A stretch of DNA of 64,000 bases from Candidatus Zhuqueibacterota bacterium. GTDB lineage: Bacteria > Zhuqueibacterota > Zhuqueibacteria > Zhuqueibacterales > Zhuqueibacteraceae. Below, one piece after another: positions 32,514-42,187 of this stretch (its first letter is position 1; each line of letters starts with the position of its first letter). Where the stretch lies: positions 62,001 to 126,000 of the forward strand of contig JAKEEU010000218.1 of assembly GCA_022616415.1 (NCBI GenBank), in the 5' to 3' direction. A program made the translations under genes and the position numbers. Below the pieces are notes generated by a model. That model saw nothing but the letters and a program-made list of their open reading frames with translations, had not been told where the DNA came from and ran no database searches.

Positions 32514-33287
32514 GTGAAAATCATTCTCTGCATGAAGCAGGTGCCATTGAAAGATTCACAGCTTAAGATCACCGCAGACGGCGCCTGGGTGGATGAAAAA
32601 AATTTGAGCTTTGAAATCAACGAGAGCGATCACTACGCGCTGGAGGCCGGCTTGCGGCTGAAGGAGAAGCACGGCGGCGAGGTGGTCATCGTTTCGATGG
32701 GTCCGGCGGCGCGATTGAAGCAAGCGATTTCGCAGGCGCTCGCGAAGGGCGCGGATCGCGCGCTGGTGATCAATCACGACAAGCCGGTGCTGGATCCGCT
32801 GCTCGGCGCCCAAATTCTGGCTGCCGCGATCAAGCCGGAGAATCCCGATCTCGTGCTCACCGGTTTGCAGAGCGACGATCTCGGCTTCGGCCAGACGGGT
32901 GTGGTGTTGGCCGAATTGCTCGGCATGCCGCATGCGACGCTGGTGATGGAGATTCAAGCGCTCGACGGCAAACTGAAAATCAAGCGCGAGCTGGAGAGCG
33001 GCTGGTTTCAATACATCGAGCTGCCCGCGCCGGCGGTGTTGACGGTTCAATCCGGTTACGCGCCGATTCGCTACGCGACGATCAAAGGCATCATGGAAGC
33101 GAAGAAGAAACCGCTGAAGGAATTGACGGTCGCGGACTTGGGAGTACAAGTCAGCGCGGAAGCCGTCAAGATGCAAAAAATGTACGTGCCGGTGAAAACC
33201 AAGAAGACGCAAATTTTGCAGGGCGATGCGAAAACCGTAGCGAAGGAGTTGGCTGAGAAGCTGAAGAATGAGGCGAAAGTCGTCTGA
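32514..33287 (+). CDS. etfB: Electron transfer flavoprotein beta subunit
   Basis: A 257-residue protein with GTG start after AAAAGGAG. MKIILCMKQVPLKDSQLKI, FEINESDHYALEAGLRLKEKHGGEVVIVSMGP, ADRALVINHD and LVLTGLQSDDLGFGQTGVVLAELLGMPHATLV are the ETF-beta/FixA signature blocks. It binds AMP and, with EtfA, accepts electrons from the acyl-CoA dehydrogenase upstream. The C-terminal VPVKTKKTQILQGDAKTVAKELAEKLK is the arm that anchors acyl-CoA dehydrogenases. Followed by a microsatellite-like repeat and EtfA. Confidence 0.95.
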   Translation: MKIILCMKQVPLKDSQLKITADGAWVDEKNLSFEINESDHYALEAGLRLKEKHGGEVVIVSMGPAARLKQAISQALAKGADRALVINHDKPVLDPLLGAQILAAAIKPENPDLVLTGLQSDDLGFGQTGVVLAELLGMPHATLVMEIQALDGKLKIKRELESGWFQYIELPAPAVLTVQSGYAPIRYATIKGIMEAKKKPLKELTVADLGVQVSAEAVKMQKMYVPVKTKKTQILQGDAKTVAKELAEKLKNEAKVV

Positions 33288-33289
33288 CC

Positions 33290-33389
33290 AGTGGCAGTTG
33301 CAGTTGCAGTTGCAGTAGCAGTAGCAGTAGCAGTGGCAGTGGCACGAGCAGAGTAACTCAATATAAGCTGCTACTGCCAACTGCTACGG
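33290..33389. repeat. Hexamer microsatellite with inverse copy
   Basis: GCAGTT/GCAGTA units are iterated about ten times between 33294 and 33340, then the inverse, GCTGCTACTGCCAACTGCTA, appears at 33367-33386. It separates etfB and etfA and could form a hairpin in their shared mRNA. Confidence 0.8.
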
Positions 33390-33445
33390 TAGAACACCGT
33401 CCTTATGATCTATGTTCGAAATGTAAACTTTATGGAGAATAAAGC

Positions 33446-34438
33446 ATGGCATCTGGAATTTTGACGATTGTCGAGCAAAACGATGGCAAAGTCAGCCGCA
33501 TCGGTTGGGAGGCTTTGGCGGCGGCGCAGGAAATTGGCGCGGCGCTCAATCAACCGGTTAGCGCTTTCGTGTTGGGCAAAAACGCGCAGGCGGCGGCCAA
33601 GTCCGTGGCCGAGGCAAAAATCCAACAAGCGTGGTTTGCCGAGAATGCCGAATTGGCCAACTATACGCCGGACGGTTTTTCCGCGGCAGCACGGCAGGTG
33701 ATTGAGAGAGCGCAGCCACAATATGTATTCGCCGGCCACTCTTATCAGGCGCGCGATTATATGCCGAAGCTGGCGACTTCCTTTGGCCGGGTTTTTATTA
33801 GCGACTCTGTCGGCTTTCGGCACGAGGGTGGCGCAGTTGTTTTTGTTCGGCAAATGTTTCAGGGAAAAATCAATACGGATTTTTCTTTTACTCCACAGAG
33901 CGGTACGCCTTATTTCGTGAGCTTTCAGGCCAGCGCCGTGAGCAGCGACAAGCTGCAAAAAGGCGGAAGTGCGGCGGTTGCCGATGCCGGCGTCAATCTT
34001 ACCGGTGTGGCGATTCGCACGAACGTGCTGGAGATTTTTGAGGGCGTCAAAGGCAAAGTCGATCTCACCAAAGCGGACATCATCGTGTCGGTTGGGCGCG
34101 GCATCAAAGAGAAAGACAAATTGCCGGTCGTTGAGGAGTTGGCGAAGGCTCTCAGCGCGGATTTGGCAGCTTCCCGGCCCGTTTGTGACGACGGCTGGCT
34201 GCCGATGGATCGCCAGATTGGCTCTTCCGGCCAGACCGTGGCGCCGAAGCTTTACGTGGCGGTTGGCATCTCCGGCGCCATTCAGCATATCGTCGGCATG
34301 AAAGGCTCGCGCGTGGTGGTGGCGATCAACAAAGACGAGCGCGCGCCGATTTTTGACATTGCGGATTACGGCGTGGTCGGCGATCTCTTTGAAGTCGTGC
34401 CGGCATTGACCGCGGCGATCAAGGAAGTGAAAGGGTGA
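33446..34438 (+). CDS. etfA: Electron transfer flavoprotein alpha subunit
   Basis: A 330-residue protein with a GGAG site and ATG 33446. The C-terminal FAD domain is clear: IVSVGRGIKEKDKLPVVEELAKAL, ASRPVCDDGWLPMDRQIGSSGQTVAPKLYVAVGISGAIQH and VVAINKDERAPIFDIADYGVVGDLFEVVPAL. EtfAB passes electrons from acyl-CoA dehydrogenase to the quinone pool through an ETF-quinone oxidoreductase (not in this window). It is the last gene of the fatty-acid block. Confidence 0.95.
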   Translation: MASGILTIVEQNDGKVSRIGWEALAAAQEIGAALNQPVSAFVLGKNAQAAAKSVAEAKIQQAWFAENAELANYTPDGFSAAARQVIERAQPQYVFAGHSYQARDYMPKLATSFGRVFISDSVGFRHEGGAVVFVRQMFQGKINTDFSFTPQSGTPYFVSFQASAVSSDKLQKGGSAAVADAGVNLTGVAIRTNVLEIFEGVKGKVDLTKADIIVSVGRGIKEKDKLPVVEELAKALSADLAASRPVCDDGWLPMDRQIGSSGQTVAPKLYVAVGISGAIQHIVGMKGSRVVVAINKDERAPIFDIADYGVVGDLFEVVPALTAAIKEVKG

Positions 34439-34477
34439 GATTTGACCCGCCTCAATATTTTTTCACCCACAGAATTG

Positions 34478-34524
34478 AAAATCCCACTGAATTGAATTTT
34501 TGCAAATCAATTTCCGTGGGATTT
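34478..34524 (+). repeat. Intergenic hairpin after etfA
   Basis: AAATCCCACTGAATTGA pairs with TCAATTTCCGTGGGATTT with few mismatches. Located 40 nt after etfA; it may serve as terminator. Similar in plan to the hairpin at 57355-57421. Confidence 0.6.
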
Positions 34525-34631
34525 AAAAATCATCCTCAGTTGAAAAACTGGAAACTACGTCTCAATCAATTCCACAAAGAAGTTTTTAAATTGACGTTCC
34601 CTCCTTACCCTGCCGTTTGGCCACCAGGAGA

Positions 34632-34852
34632 TTATTTACACAGAAAAGGCTTGAAACTACTGTTCCAATCGGGCCATGCCAGAAAATGAATGCGTCGATC
34701 GCGCTCGTAGTATTCGATGCGATCCTGATTCAGGCGAATGATCTTTCCCATCCGTGCGGGTAGTATTCGTAAACTTCGCCGCCATACATTTCCCGCATCA
34801 ATTTCTTCTTTGCAGATTTACGCTTGTTCGCGCTCAATTTGGCAGTTTTCAT
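34632..34852 (-). pseudogene. Small minus-strand gene broken by a frameshift
   Basis: From ATG 34852 (with AGGAG 8 nt upstream) a frame reads MKTAKLSANKRKSAKKKLMR and EMYGGEVYEYYPHG, then ends at 34730 after 40 codons. The next frame continues plausibly from the same point (GKIIRLNQDRIEYYERDRRI, HFLAWPDW) to a TAA at 34632. The two overlap by 22 nt. One lost or gained base near 34745 would restore a protein of about 73 residues. Family unknown. Confidence 0.5.
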
Positions 34853-35084
34853 TTGATGAACTCCTGTTGTTGCTCGTTTATAATAATATTTTCCGGCGAA
34901 AAAAGCAAGTCACAAGATGGCTTCTCCTCCTGAAAAAAATTGCCTTAAACCGGCAAATATCTTTGCATTTTCATGCCTCTGTCGGTATAGTAAAAAATAG
35001 CTTAGTCAACCAGGTGCATTTTGTTCCCCCAATCCCAACGCAGCTTGGATTGATTCGCTTAAAGTTGTGTAAAAGGTCAACGTC

Positions 35085-37802
35085 ATGGATGTCGTAAAGA
35101 TATTGGACGAAAAGTACGAGCTGGTACGCGAAATCAAACGAGGCGGGTTTGGCGTCGTTTATTATGGCCGCGATCGCTTGTTTGGCAAGCCGGTTGCCAT
35201 TAAAGCGATTTCGCCGGATTTGCTCGGCGAAGCCAAGTACGTCGATATGTTCCAGGCGGAATCGCTGTCAGTCGCGCGCCTGAACCATCACAACATTGTC
35301 CGGCTCTATGATATCAAGCGAACGGAAGACGGCCAGTTTTATATAATAATGGAATACATTGATGGCGTCGACTTGGGTAATCTTATCAGCGCCGGCCGCA
35401 AAGGCGCCGTCAATCTGCCGTTTCACCTCGGCGCCTACATCGTGGCGCAAAGCTGCGCGGGCCTGGACTACGCCCACGCCCGCCGCGATCCGGATACCCA
35501 CCAGCCTTTGAACATCGTCCATCAGGACATCTCGCCGAGCAATATCATGATCAACCGGTTGGGCGAAGTCAAGCTCATCGATTTCGGCATGGCCGGCGCG
35601 CGGCGGCGCTCAACCTCTCAGCGCGGCCGCAAACGGGAGGTTCTGCTGCAAGGCAAAATTTCCTATATCGCGCCGGAGCAGCTCAACGGGACGAAGGGGG
35701 TCGATCGCCGCTCCGACATCTTTGCGCTCGGCTTGGTGCTCTACGAAGTCTTGACGGGAGAACGTTTATTCCCAAATGAGAATCCGGCGGAAATTGTCGA
35801 AAAGCTCGAAGCCGGCGCCTGGAATTTTGCCGAGCTGGCGGCGAAGGCCGTGCCGGAAGCGCTGCAGCTCATCGTGCAGCGCGCCGTGCAGCAACATCCG
35901 GAAGGCCGCTATCAAACCGCCAATCAGATGTATCTCGATCTGATGACGTTTCTCGCCACGCAAGCGCCGGGCCCAGATCTCTCGAGCGAATTAGGACGGT
36001 TGGTGCAAAGCATCGCGCCGGTTGAAAAGCCTGCTGTCGAAGAGCACGTGGAAGAAGTGTCGGCAGATACGCTGCGCCATTTGTACAAACAAACCGATCC
36101 TGGAAACGGTATGCTCCCAGAGCCCGAGCCGGCGTCAGCGCCGGAGCCGGAAGTCATCGTTGATGCCATCGCCATCGAGTCGGTTTCGGAAAGTGAATTG
36201 TACGTTGAGAAAAAAGCGCGGCAGCAAAACGGCAATCAAATCAGCCATCGCATTGAGAGGGTGCGTGAGGAAAAATATTACCAGCCGCCCGAGCCGCCAC
36301 GTTCCGACTCGGCCACGTTTGAAGAACCAATTAAAAAATCGGACCCGTCTTCCTCCGAGCCGCCGATTCAGGATGTTCCTTACTACCGGGTGATCGAAGA
36401 AGACGAGGAAGACGAAGAAGAAATCCGCACCATCATCGACGTGATTCGCCTGTCGACCCGCTCACACAAAAAAGCGATTCTGGGAACACTGGGAGGTTTG
36501 GCGGCTGCTTTTCTGTTATTCAGCTTTCTCGATACGACGATGCAATGGACGAGCTACGGCGCCGGCCTTTACAATTGGCTCTTTCCGCCGGCCATTCGCA
36601 TCGTCTCTTTTCCGCCGAATGCGCAGGTTTATCTGGATGACAAGCTGATGCCGCAAAACACGCCGCTGGCCATCGACAAAATTTCGCCCGGCGTTCACAA
36701 GCTCACCTTGTTGTTGCCGCGCTTCGATCCGATCGTGCGTTCCATTCAAGTGCCGCCGAAAGGCCAAGTCGTGGTGCAGGGCGAATCTTCTCCCGAAGAA
36801 GGCCAGCCGTATGTTTTTCGGTTTAAAACCACGCTGGAGCTGTCTTCCAAACCGCCGGGCGCCGACGTTTATCTGAACGGGATCAAATACACCCAACCAA
36901 CGCCCTGCCGCGTGGTTTGGGAAGTCGGCAACCCGCTGCAGATCGAAATGGATCGGCCCGGGTTTGCGCGATTGGCCGGGTTCACGTTCAATTCGCTGGA
37001 AGGCGTGGAAACCATCGAAGACCGCCGGCTCTGGAGCTTCGAGCGCATCGAGCAAGACCGCGAGCATTTTGCGGTGACAGGCACGTTTGCCAAAGCCATC
37101 GTTTTGAAATCGACGCCGACAAACGCCGAGATTTATCTCGACGGCGGCGATCGGCCGGTCGGCGTGACGGGATTTACCAATCGTTTGCTGTTGACGCTGG
37201 GGACGCACACCGTTTCGCTGCAAAAGAAAGATTATCTGCCCAAAAACTTCACGCTCCAGCTCGAAGAAAGCTCGCCGGAGGAATATCACGAAACGCTGTC
37301 GCGCATAGTGAGAATTATAGCGCGTGATGCAGCCGGCGGGAGCGACAGGGAGATTGGCGCCACCGTCTTGCAGCTCGTGTCCGAAAACAACACCTCGCGG
37401 GTTCGCGCCACGACGCCGTGCGAATTTACTTTACAGCCCTTCAAATACACCGCCCTGTTGCGAAAAGACGGGTACCGCGATCTCCAGTTGGTTATTCCGG
37501 CGACGGGATCAGTTGTTGTTGGCCGCATGGAGCGTTCGCAAGTGATAATCGAGATTCTGGTTCTCGACGAAGCCAGTGGCGAGCCGGTGCAGAATGCGCA
37601 GGTGCGTTATCGCTCGCTGGCCTCGGATAGACGCGAGATGTCCGCCGGCGATACCGACGAAGAGGGTATTGCCGTCAAAGATTTGGCACCGGGGGAATAT
37701 CGTTTCAGCGTGAAAAAGAACGGTTATCGTGAGGCCACCCAAGATCTCTCGGTCACTGCCAACGGCAAGAATCAGATGGTTATCAAAATGCAGGCGTTGT
37801 GA
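35085..37802 (+). CDS. Membrane Ser/Thr protein kinase with PEGA repeats
   Basis: A 905-residue protein. The N-terminal kinase domain (about 10-285) has the glycine loop IKRGGFGVVYYG, K40 (VAIKAI), the catalytic loop H146-Q-D-I-S-P-S-N and DFG (D166), then IAPEQ and DRRSDIFALGLVLYEVLTG. Q replaces R in HRD, so activation-loop phosphorylation may not be needed. A Glu/Pro-rich linker follows, a single membrane helix at about 463-485, and outside it several PEGA-type beta units (VSFPPNAQVYLDDKL, SKPPGADVYLNGIKYT, STPTNAEIYLDGG), ending in a carboxypeptidase-regulatory-like domain. It is first in a four-gene phosphorylation cluster with FHA, PP2C and a pseudokinase. Confidence 0.93.
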   Translation: MDVVKILDEKYELVREIKRGGFGVVYYGRDRLFGKPVAIKAISPDLLGEAKYVDMFQAESLSVARLNHHNIVRLYDIKRTEDGQFYIIMEYIDGVDLGNLISAGRKGAVNLPFHLGAYIVAQSCAGLDYAHARRDPDTHQPLNIVHQDISPSNIMINRLGEVKLIDFGMAGARRRSTSQRGRKREVLLQGKISYIAPEQLNGTKGVDRRSDIFALGLVLYEVLTGERLFPNENPAEIVEKLEAGAWNFAELAAKAVPEALQLIVQRAVQQHPEGRYQTANQMYLDLMTFLATQAPGPDLSSELGRLVQSIAPVEKPAVEEHVEEVSADTLRHLYKQTDPGNGMLPEPEPASAPEPEVIVDAIAIESVSESELYVEKKARQQNGNQISHRIERVREEKYYQPPEPPRSDSATFEEPIKKSDPSSSEPPIQDVPYYRVIEEDEEDEEEIRTIIDVIRLSTRSHKKAILGTLGGLAAAFLLFSFLDTTMQWTSYGAGLYNWLFPPAIRIVSFPPNAQVYLDDKLMPQNTPLAIDKISPGVHKLTLLLPRFDPIVRSIQVPPKGQVVVQGESSPEEGQPYVFRFKTTLELSSKPPGADVYLNGIKYTQPTPCRVVWEVGNPLQIEMDRPGFARLAGFTFNSLEGVETIEDRRLWSFERIEQDREHFAVTGTFAKAIVLKSTPTNAEIYLDGGDRPVGVTGFTNRLLLTLGTHTVSLQKKDYLPKNFTLQLEESSPEEYHETLSRIVRIIARDAAGGSDREIGATVLQLVSENNTSRVRATTPCEFTLQPFKYTALLRKDGYRDLQLVIPATGSVVVGRMERSQVIIEILVLDEASGEPVQNAQVRYRSLASDRREMSAGDTDEEGIAVKDLAPGEYRFSVKKNGYREATQDLSVTANGKNQMVIKMQAL

Positions 37803-37948
37803 GTGGGAGCCCCGATAAGTCGGGATCTTCGTTGCACTTCGACTGGTTGCCGATCATCAGTGACTGGCGACTGTTGTTAATTTATTTTTAGGTCAATAAC
37901 CCCAAAAGGACAATCGGGTCACAGTTCTAAAGGAAGAGAATTCGGTCG

Positions 37949-40516
37949 ATGCCTAAGCTCATCCTCAAACGCAAGGCGGAAGTTTTAAAAGAATACCATC
38001 TCAAAGGCGCCAACTCCGCTTTTACCATCGGCTCGGAGCCGGGAAACGACGTTGTCGTGCCGGACAAGCTGGTTTCGATGACGCATTTTCAGATCGAGCA
38101 ACAGGGCGACAAGTTTTTCGTGCGCGATCTCAAGAGCGCTTTCGGAACCTACGTCAACGGCACGAAGATCGGCAACGTCAAGGAAATTCACGACGGCGAC
38201 GTCATTCAGATTGGCGAGCACACGCTGATGTTTAAAAACGGCGACGCGCGCGACAACGGCGCCGGTGTGGGCCAATCGATCACCGAATTTTTCAGCGAGG
38301 TCAAAGACGCCGTCATCAATGCCGTTGACAATGAAGCGGGCAAACCGCGGCCATTGGAGGAACAATCCGATTTCGCCCCGGCACAAACGCAAGAAAGATC
38401 GTATGCCCAAGACAATGCGGGCAAAAAATCGCGGCCGGCCGGAGGCCATCGCCATGCTGAGGAAGAGATCGAGCTTGAAGATTTGGAAAAAGAGTTTTCC
38501 GAAGCGTTGGGCAAAAACAACGCGCCGGACGATTCACCGCCGGGCGCCGCCCCGGCCGGGATCTTCAAAAAATCGCCGTATTATCTGCTCGCCATTCACG
38601 GCCCCTATCTCGGGAAAAAATATCAGCTCAACTTTGGTGAGACTAAAATCGGACGCGACGGCAGATTGAACGACATCGTGATTCGCCAAAACAAGAAAGG
38701 GCAAGTCGACCCGAGCATCTCACGCCGGCACGCCACCATCTCGTATCACGCCGGCAAATTTTCCCTGACGGACAAACGCAGCCAGAGCCGCACTTATCTC
38801 AATCAGCAAAAGCTGGCGGAAACGGAGGAAGTGCGCCTGGCGCCGGGCGATGAAATCGAGATCGTCAGCGACCAGCAGAGCACGATCTTTCGTTTTGTCG
38901 CGGAAGGAAATTGGGATTTCTCTCCGCCACAGCGCGCCGGCCAATGGTGGCTGCGTTACCGCATGCAGGCCATAAACGCTGCAACCGTGGGCGTCATCGT
39001 GCTCGGCATGGTTTTCAGCATCATGGCGCTGCGCAACCGCGCCATCGTTACCGACGTGCCGGAACCCTTCAAAGTCGAGTTTAAAACGTTTACCAAAATC
39101 GATCTTGGGCAAGCGCCCAAATCCAAATCATCCAAACGTGAGCGTGAAGCCGTGCCGACGCCGGTATTGGCAGAGATCAACGGCGACGATTACGTCGATA
39201 TTTTGGTGACCCTGCCTTCCGGCGCTTTGCTTGCCATCGACGGCAAAAGCCGCCGCCGCCTTTGGGAGGCTAACAACATCGTGTTGAATCGCATGTTTCC
39301 GCCGGCCGCCGCGGATGTGAACGGCAACGACATGGCCGACATCGTCGCGCTGACGGCAGACGGCCATCTGGTGGCGATCGACGGCCTTTACGGCGCCGAA
39401 ATTTGGACGAGCCCTTTTTTTGAAAAGGAATTGATCGGGCCGCCCATCGTTGCCGATTTCAACGGCGACGGCCACGCCGACGTGGCGGCCATCAGCGTCG
39501 AAGGCAAGCTGAATGTGGGGTACTCGCAGATTTTTAATCTGCAATGGGTGGAAGTCGCCGTTGGATTAGAGTGCAACGCACCGCTTTCAGCGGGGGATCT
39601 GAACGGCGATGGTGATAACGAAATTCTGATTGGCACAGCGCACGGCATCGTTTTGATCTACGACGGCGGCGAGCGCCGGGTGACACTTAATATTGACATG
39701 AATGAAGAATTGAGCAAGCTCAAAGGCAGCCTCAACGAAGTCAATCCCATCCGACATCCGATCGCGATCACCGATTTGAACGGCGACGAGTCGCCGGACT
39801 TGATCATGACGAGCGCGCTCGGCAATTTGCTCTGCGTCAGCTTATCCGAACAGGCCGGGGCGCAAACGCCGTCCGTTCGCAGCCTGTGGTGGGCGAATCT
39901 GGCGAGCGGCCGCAAAAATAAGGCGGCATTCGCGTTTCCCTTCGCGCTGGTGAATTTGGATAACGACGAGATCACCGACGTCGTCACGCTCTCGGACGAC
40001 GGCAGCGTCAAAGGATTTCGCGGCCGCGGCACGGTCGGCCAGCAGCAGCCGGATTTGTGGGAAACCTTGCCGGATACGACGGGTTGGGTGGCGATGCCGA
40101 CGGTTTGTGATTTCAATAAAGACGGCACAACGGATGTCGCCGTAGTCAACGAGAAACGCGTGTTTAAAATTCTGAACGGCAAAAACGGCGCGGCGCTTTG
40201 GCGGGACGAACAGTCGATTGCCTACGTCACGTCCATGCCGTTGCTGGCCGATCTCATGGACGACACTTCGCTCGATATGGTGCTGCTATCCGGAGACGGC
40301 ATTGTGTACAGCTTCAAAACCAACCGTCGCGTGCCAGGCGGCAGCATTTGGTGGGGACAGAAATATGGCACTTCCACCAACGTCTCGAGGCCTTTGATGG
40401 ACGAGCCGGCGCCTGGCCGTTATACTGCTCAGCTAATTTTCTTCGGCTTGGTGATGATCGGGGTGATGGCGGGCAATATCATCTTTCGCCAACGCCGCCG
40501 GCGTTATGCGAAATGA
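37949..40516 (+). CDS. Membrane protein with two FHA domains and FG-GAP repeats
   Basis: An 855-residue protein. FHA domain 1 (about 20-95) reads FTIGSEPGNDVVVPDKLVSMTHFQIEQ; FHA 2 (about 215-300) reads TKIGRDGRLNDIVIRQ and SISRRHATISYHAGKF. A membrane helix follows at about 340-360 (ATVGVIVLGMVFSIMAL). The outer part (about 395-810) has repeated DxNGDxxxDI FG-GAP/VCBS Ca-binding units (DFNGDGHADVAAIS, DLNGDGDNEILIG, DFNKDGTTDVAVV) forming a propeller, then a second helix near the C-terminus. FHA binds phosphothreonine, so it is a probable substrate or adaptor of the kinase upstream and links it to a periplasmic propeller. Confidence 0.92.
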   Translation: MPKLILKRKAEVLKEYHLKGANSAFTIGSEPGNDVVVPDKLVSMTHFQIEQQGDKFFVRDLKSAFGTYVNGTKIGNVKEIHDGDVIQIGEHTLMFKNGDARDNGAGVGQSITEFFSEVKDAVINAVDNEAGKPRPLEEQSDFAPAQTQERSYAQDNAGKKSRPAGGHRHAEEEIELEDLEKEFSEALGKNNAPDDSPPGAAPAGIFKKSPYYLLAIHGPYLGKKYQLNFGETKIGRDGRLNDIVIRQNKKGQVDPSISRRHATISYHAGKFSLTDKRSQSRTYLNQQKLAETEEVRLAPGDEIEIVSDQQSTIFRFVAEGNWDFSPPQRAGQWWLRYRMQAINAATVGVIVLGMVFSIMALRNRAIVTDVPEPFKVEFKTFTKIDLGQAPKSKSSKREREAVPTPVLAEINGDDYVDILVTLPSGALLAIDGKSRRRLWEANNIVLNRMFPPAAADVNGNDMADIVALTADGHLVAIDGLYGAEIWTSPFFEKELIGPPIVADFNGDGHADVAAISVEGKLNVGYSQIFNLQWVEVAVGLECNAPLSAGDLNGDGDNEILIGTAHGIVLIYDGGERRVTLNIDMNEELSKLKGSLNEVNPIRHPIAITDLNGDESPDLIMTSALGNLLCVSLSEQAGAQTPSVRSLWWANLASGRKNKAAFAFPFALVNLDNDEITDVVTLSDDGSVKGFRGRGTVGQQQPDLWETLPDTTGWVAMPTVCDFNKDGTTDVAVVNEKRVFKILNGKNGAALWRDEQSIAYVTSMPLLADLMDDTSLDMVLLSGDGIVYSFKTNRRVPGGSIWWGQKYGTSTNVSRPLMDEPAPGRYTAQLIFFGLVMIGVMAGNIIFRQRRRRYAK

Positions 40517-40558
40517 GCTGGGAGTCATCGTTTTGGCTTTACTTAATCGAGGTCATTC

Positions 40559-42079
40559 ATGAAACTCGTCATAGCTGCCGCCACCGATGTTGGCACGGTG
40601 CGCGAAGCCAACGAAGATTTTTTCTATTATTCGAAGCCCAGCCAACTGATCGTCGTATGCGACGGCATGGGCGGCCATCAATCCGGAGCGGTCGCCAGCC
40701 GGATCGCCGGCAAAACCTTGCGCGACGTTTTTTTTCATGCCGATTTTGCCGAGCTGGCGCGCCTCGGCGAGGATTTGATCGATCAATTGCCGCCGCTGGC
40801 GCTGCGCTTGGTGACCGGCGCCAGATTGGCCAATCGCCGCTTGCTGCTGATGGCGCAGCGTGACGCGGCGCTGCGAGGAATGGGAACGACGCTGGTCGCC
40901 CTGGCTTTGGGCGAAAACAACGGCTGCGTGGTTCATGCCGGTGACAGCCGCCTATATCAATTGCGCCATAAAAAGCTCACGCAAATCACGGAAGATCACA
41001 GCTTGGTCAATCAACTTTTGCAAGATCGCGATATTCGCGCCGATCAGGTAAAGCATTTTCGCAAAAAAAACGTGCTCACCCGCGCGCTGGGAACGCATCC
41101 GACCATCAAAGTCGACGTGCAATGGTTTCCGGTGCAAGCCTCCGACGTTTTTTTACTGTGTACCGACGGTTTTCATAACGCACTCGATCACGACAAGATC
41201 GAAGCCGGCTTGAATCGCCGCGAGGCCGATTTGCAGAAAATGGTCGATGGCCTCACGCAGGCCGCGAAGACGGCAAATGGGAGCGACAATATCACCGTTG
41301 CCATTGCCAGCGTCGAAAAAGTGGCGGCGCCGGCGGACAAAAAAGACAAGGAAACGGTCAAAACGACCGCAGCGGAAGAATCCGAAAAGGTGCTGCACTT
41401 TGAAGACAAGTTTATCAAAGAAAAATACTTGCTCGCGAAATCCGGCTCGCGGCGCGGCGCCAAATCAAAACGTCATTGGTGGTCGCTGTTTTCCGTTCTG
41501 GGCGTGCTCATGCTCTCGGCGCTCGTGTATGGCATGATCAACCGCACGTGGCCGTTCGAGGCCGAGAAACAAAAACCGGGCGATGCCGTTTTGATCGCCT
41601 CGTCCGGAGTCGCTCCCTCTGCCGGCTTGGTTCAATCCACTACACCCCCGCCCGCAATCACGGCGCCTCCGATTGGCGGTTATCTCGTTTTTATGCACGT
41701 CAGCAGCAGCAGCCAGCTCGACAGCCTGCGCCAATTCTCCGGCGTGCGCGTGCTCGACCAATTCAATCCTTCGACAGCTTCTCAAAGCAAATCGAGGAAT
41801 CTGAGCCGGCCGATTCTTCCCGGAAATTATTCGCTTGTGATCGTCGACTCGCTGCAAAGCATCGTCTATCGCCGAGACGACCTGCACATGCGGGCGGTGC
41901 CGGCGGTCGTCACAGACACGACAAGAAGAGCGGCCGCCACGGCCAACTTGGGCGCACCGGCCACGCCCTCAAACGAACCGCCGGCTGTGGCTCCACAAAT
42001 TTCGTCGCGCGCCATCAATGACACCACGCGGAACCCGGCAAAAGACACGCTGCAGCTCAGAGAAAATTTTAACCAGTGA
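40559..42079 (+). CDS. PP2C-family Ser/Thr protein phosphatase, membrane-anchored
   Basis: A 506-residue protein. The N-terminal PPM domain has TDVGTVREANEDFFYY, CDGMGGHQSGAVAS (metal-binding D35), MGTTLVALALGENNGCVVHAGDSRLYQLR, ITEDHSLVNQLL, VLTRALGTHP, FLLCTDGFHNAL and TKANGSDNITV-type blocks, i.e. all PP2C motifs. A membrane helix follows at about 304-325, then a Pro/Ala-rich tail outside with a short SH3-like or SPOR-like unit. It would reverse the action of the kinase at 35085 on its substrates. It is 42 nt after the FHA gene and on the same strand. Confidence 0.93.
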   Translation: MKLVIAAATDVGTVREANEDFFYYSKPSQLIVVCDGMGGHQSGAVASRIAGKTLRDVFFHADFAELARLGEDLIDQLPPLALRLVTGARLANRRLLLMAQRDAALRGMGTTLVALALGENNGCVVHAGDSRLYQLRHKKLTQITEDHSLVNQLLQDRDIRADQVKHFRKKNVLTRALGTHPTIKVDVQWFPVQASDVFLLCTDGFHNALDHDKIEAGLNRREADLQKMVDGLTQAAKTANGSDNITVAIASVEKVAAPADKKDKETVKTTAAEESEKVLHFEDKFIKEKYLLAKSGSRRGAKSKRHWWSLFSVLGVLMLSALVYGMINRTWPFEAEKQKPGDAVLIASSGVAPSAGLVQSTTPPPAITAPPIGGYLVFMHVSSSSQLDSLRQFSGVRVLDQFNPSTASQSKSRNLSRPILPGNYSLVIVDSLQSIVYRRDDLHMRAVPAVVTDTTRRAAATANLGAPATPSNEPPAVAPQISSRAINDTTRNPAKDTLQLRENFNQ

Positions 42080-42187
42080 TTCACCAGGCCAAACCGAGCA
42101 TCCAGTCGACTCACTCAGCCAACCGTAACCCGAAAGGGCTTTTGAGCGGGCGGTTAGCAGCCGGGCTCCAGTCGCGAGTTTAGAAGC

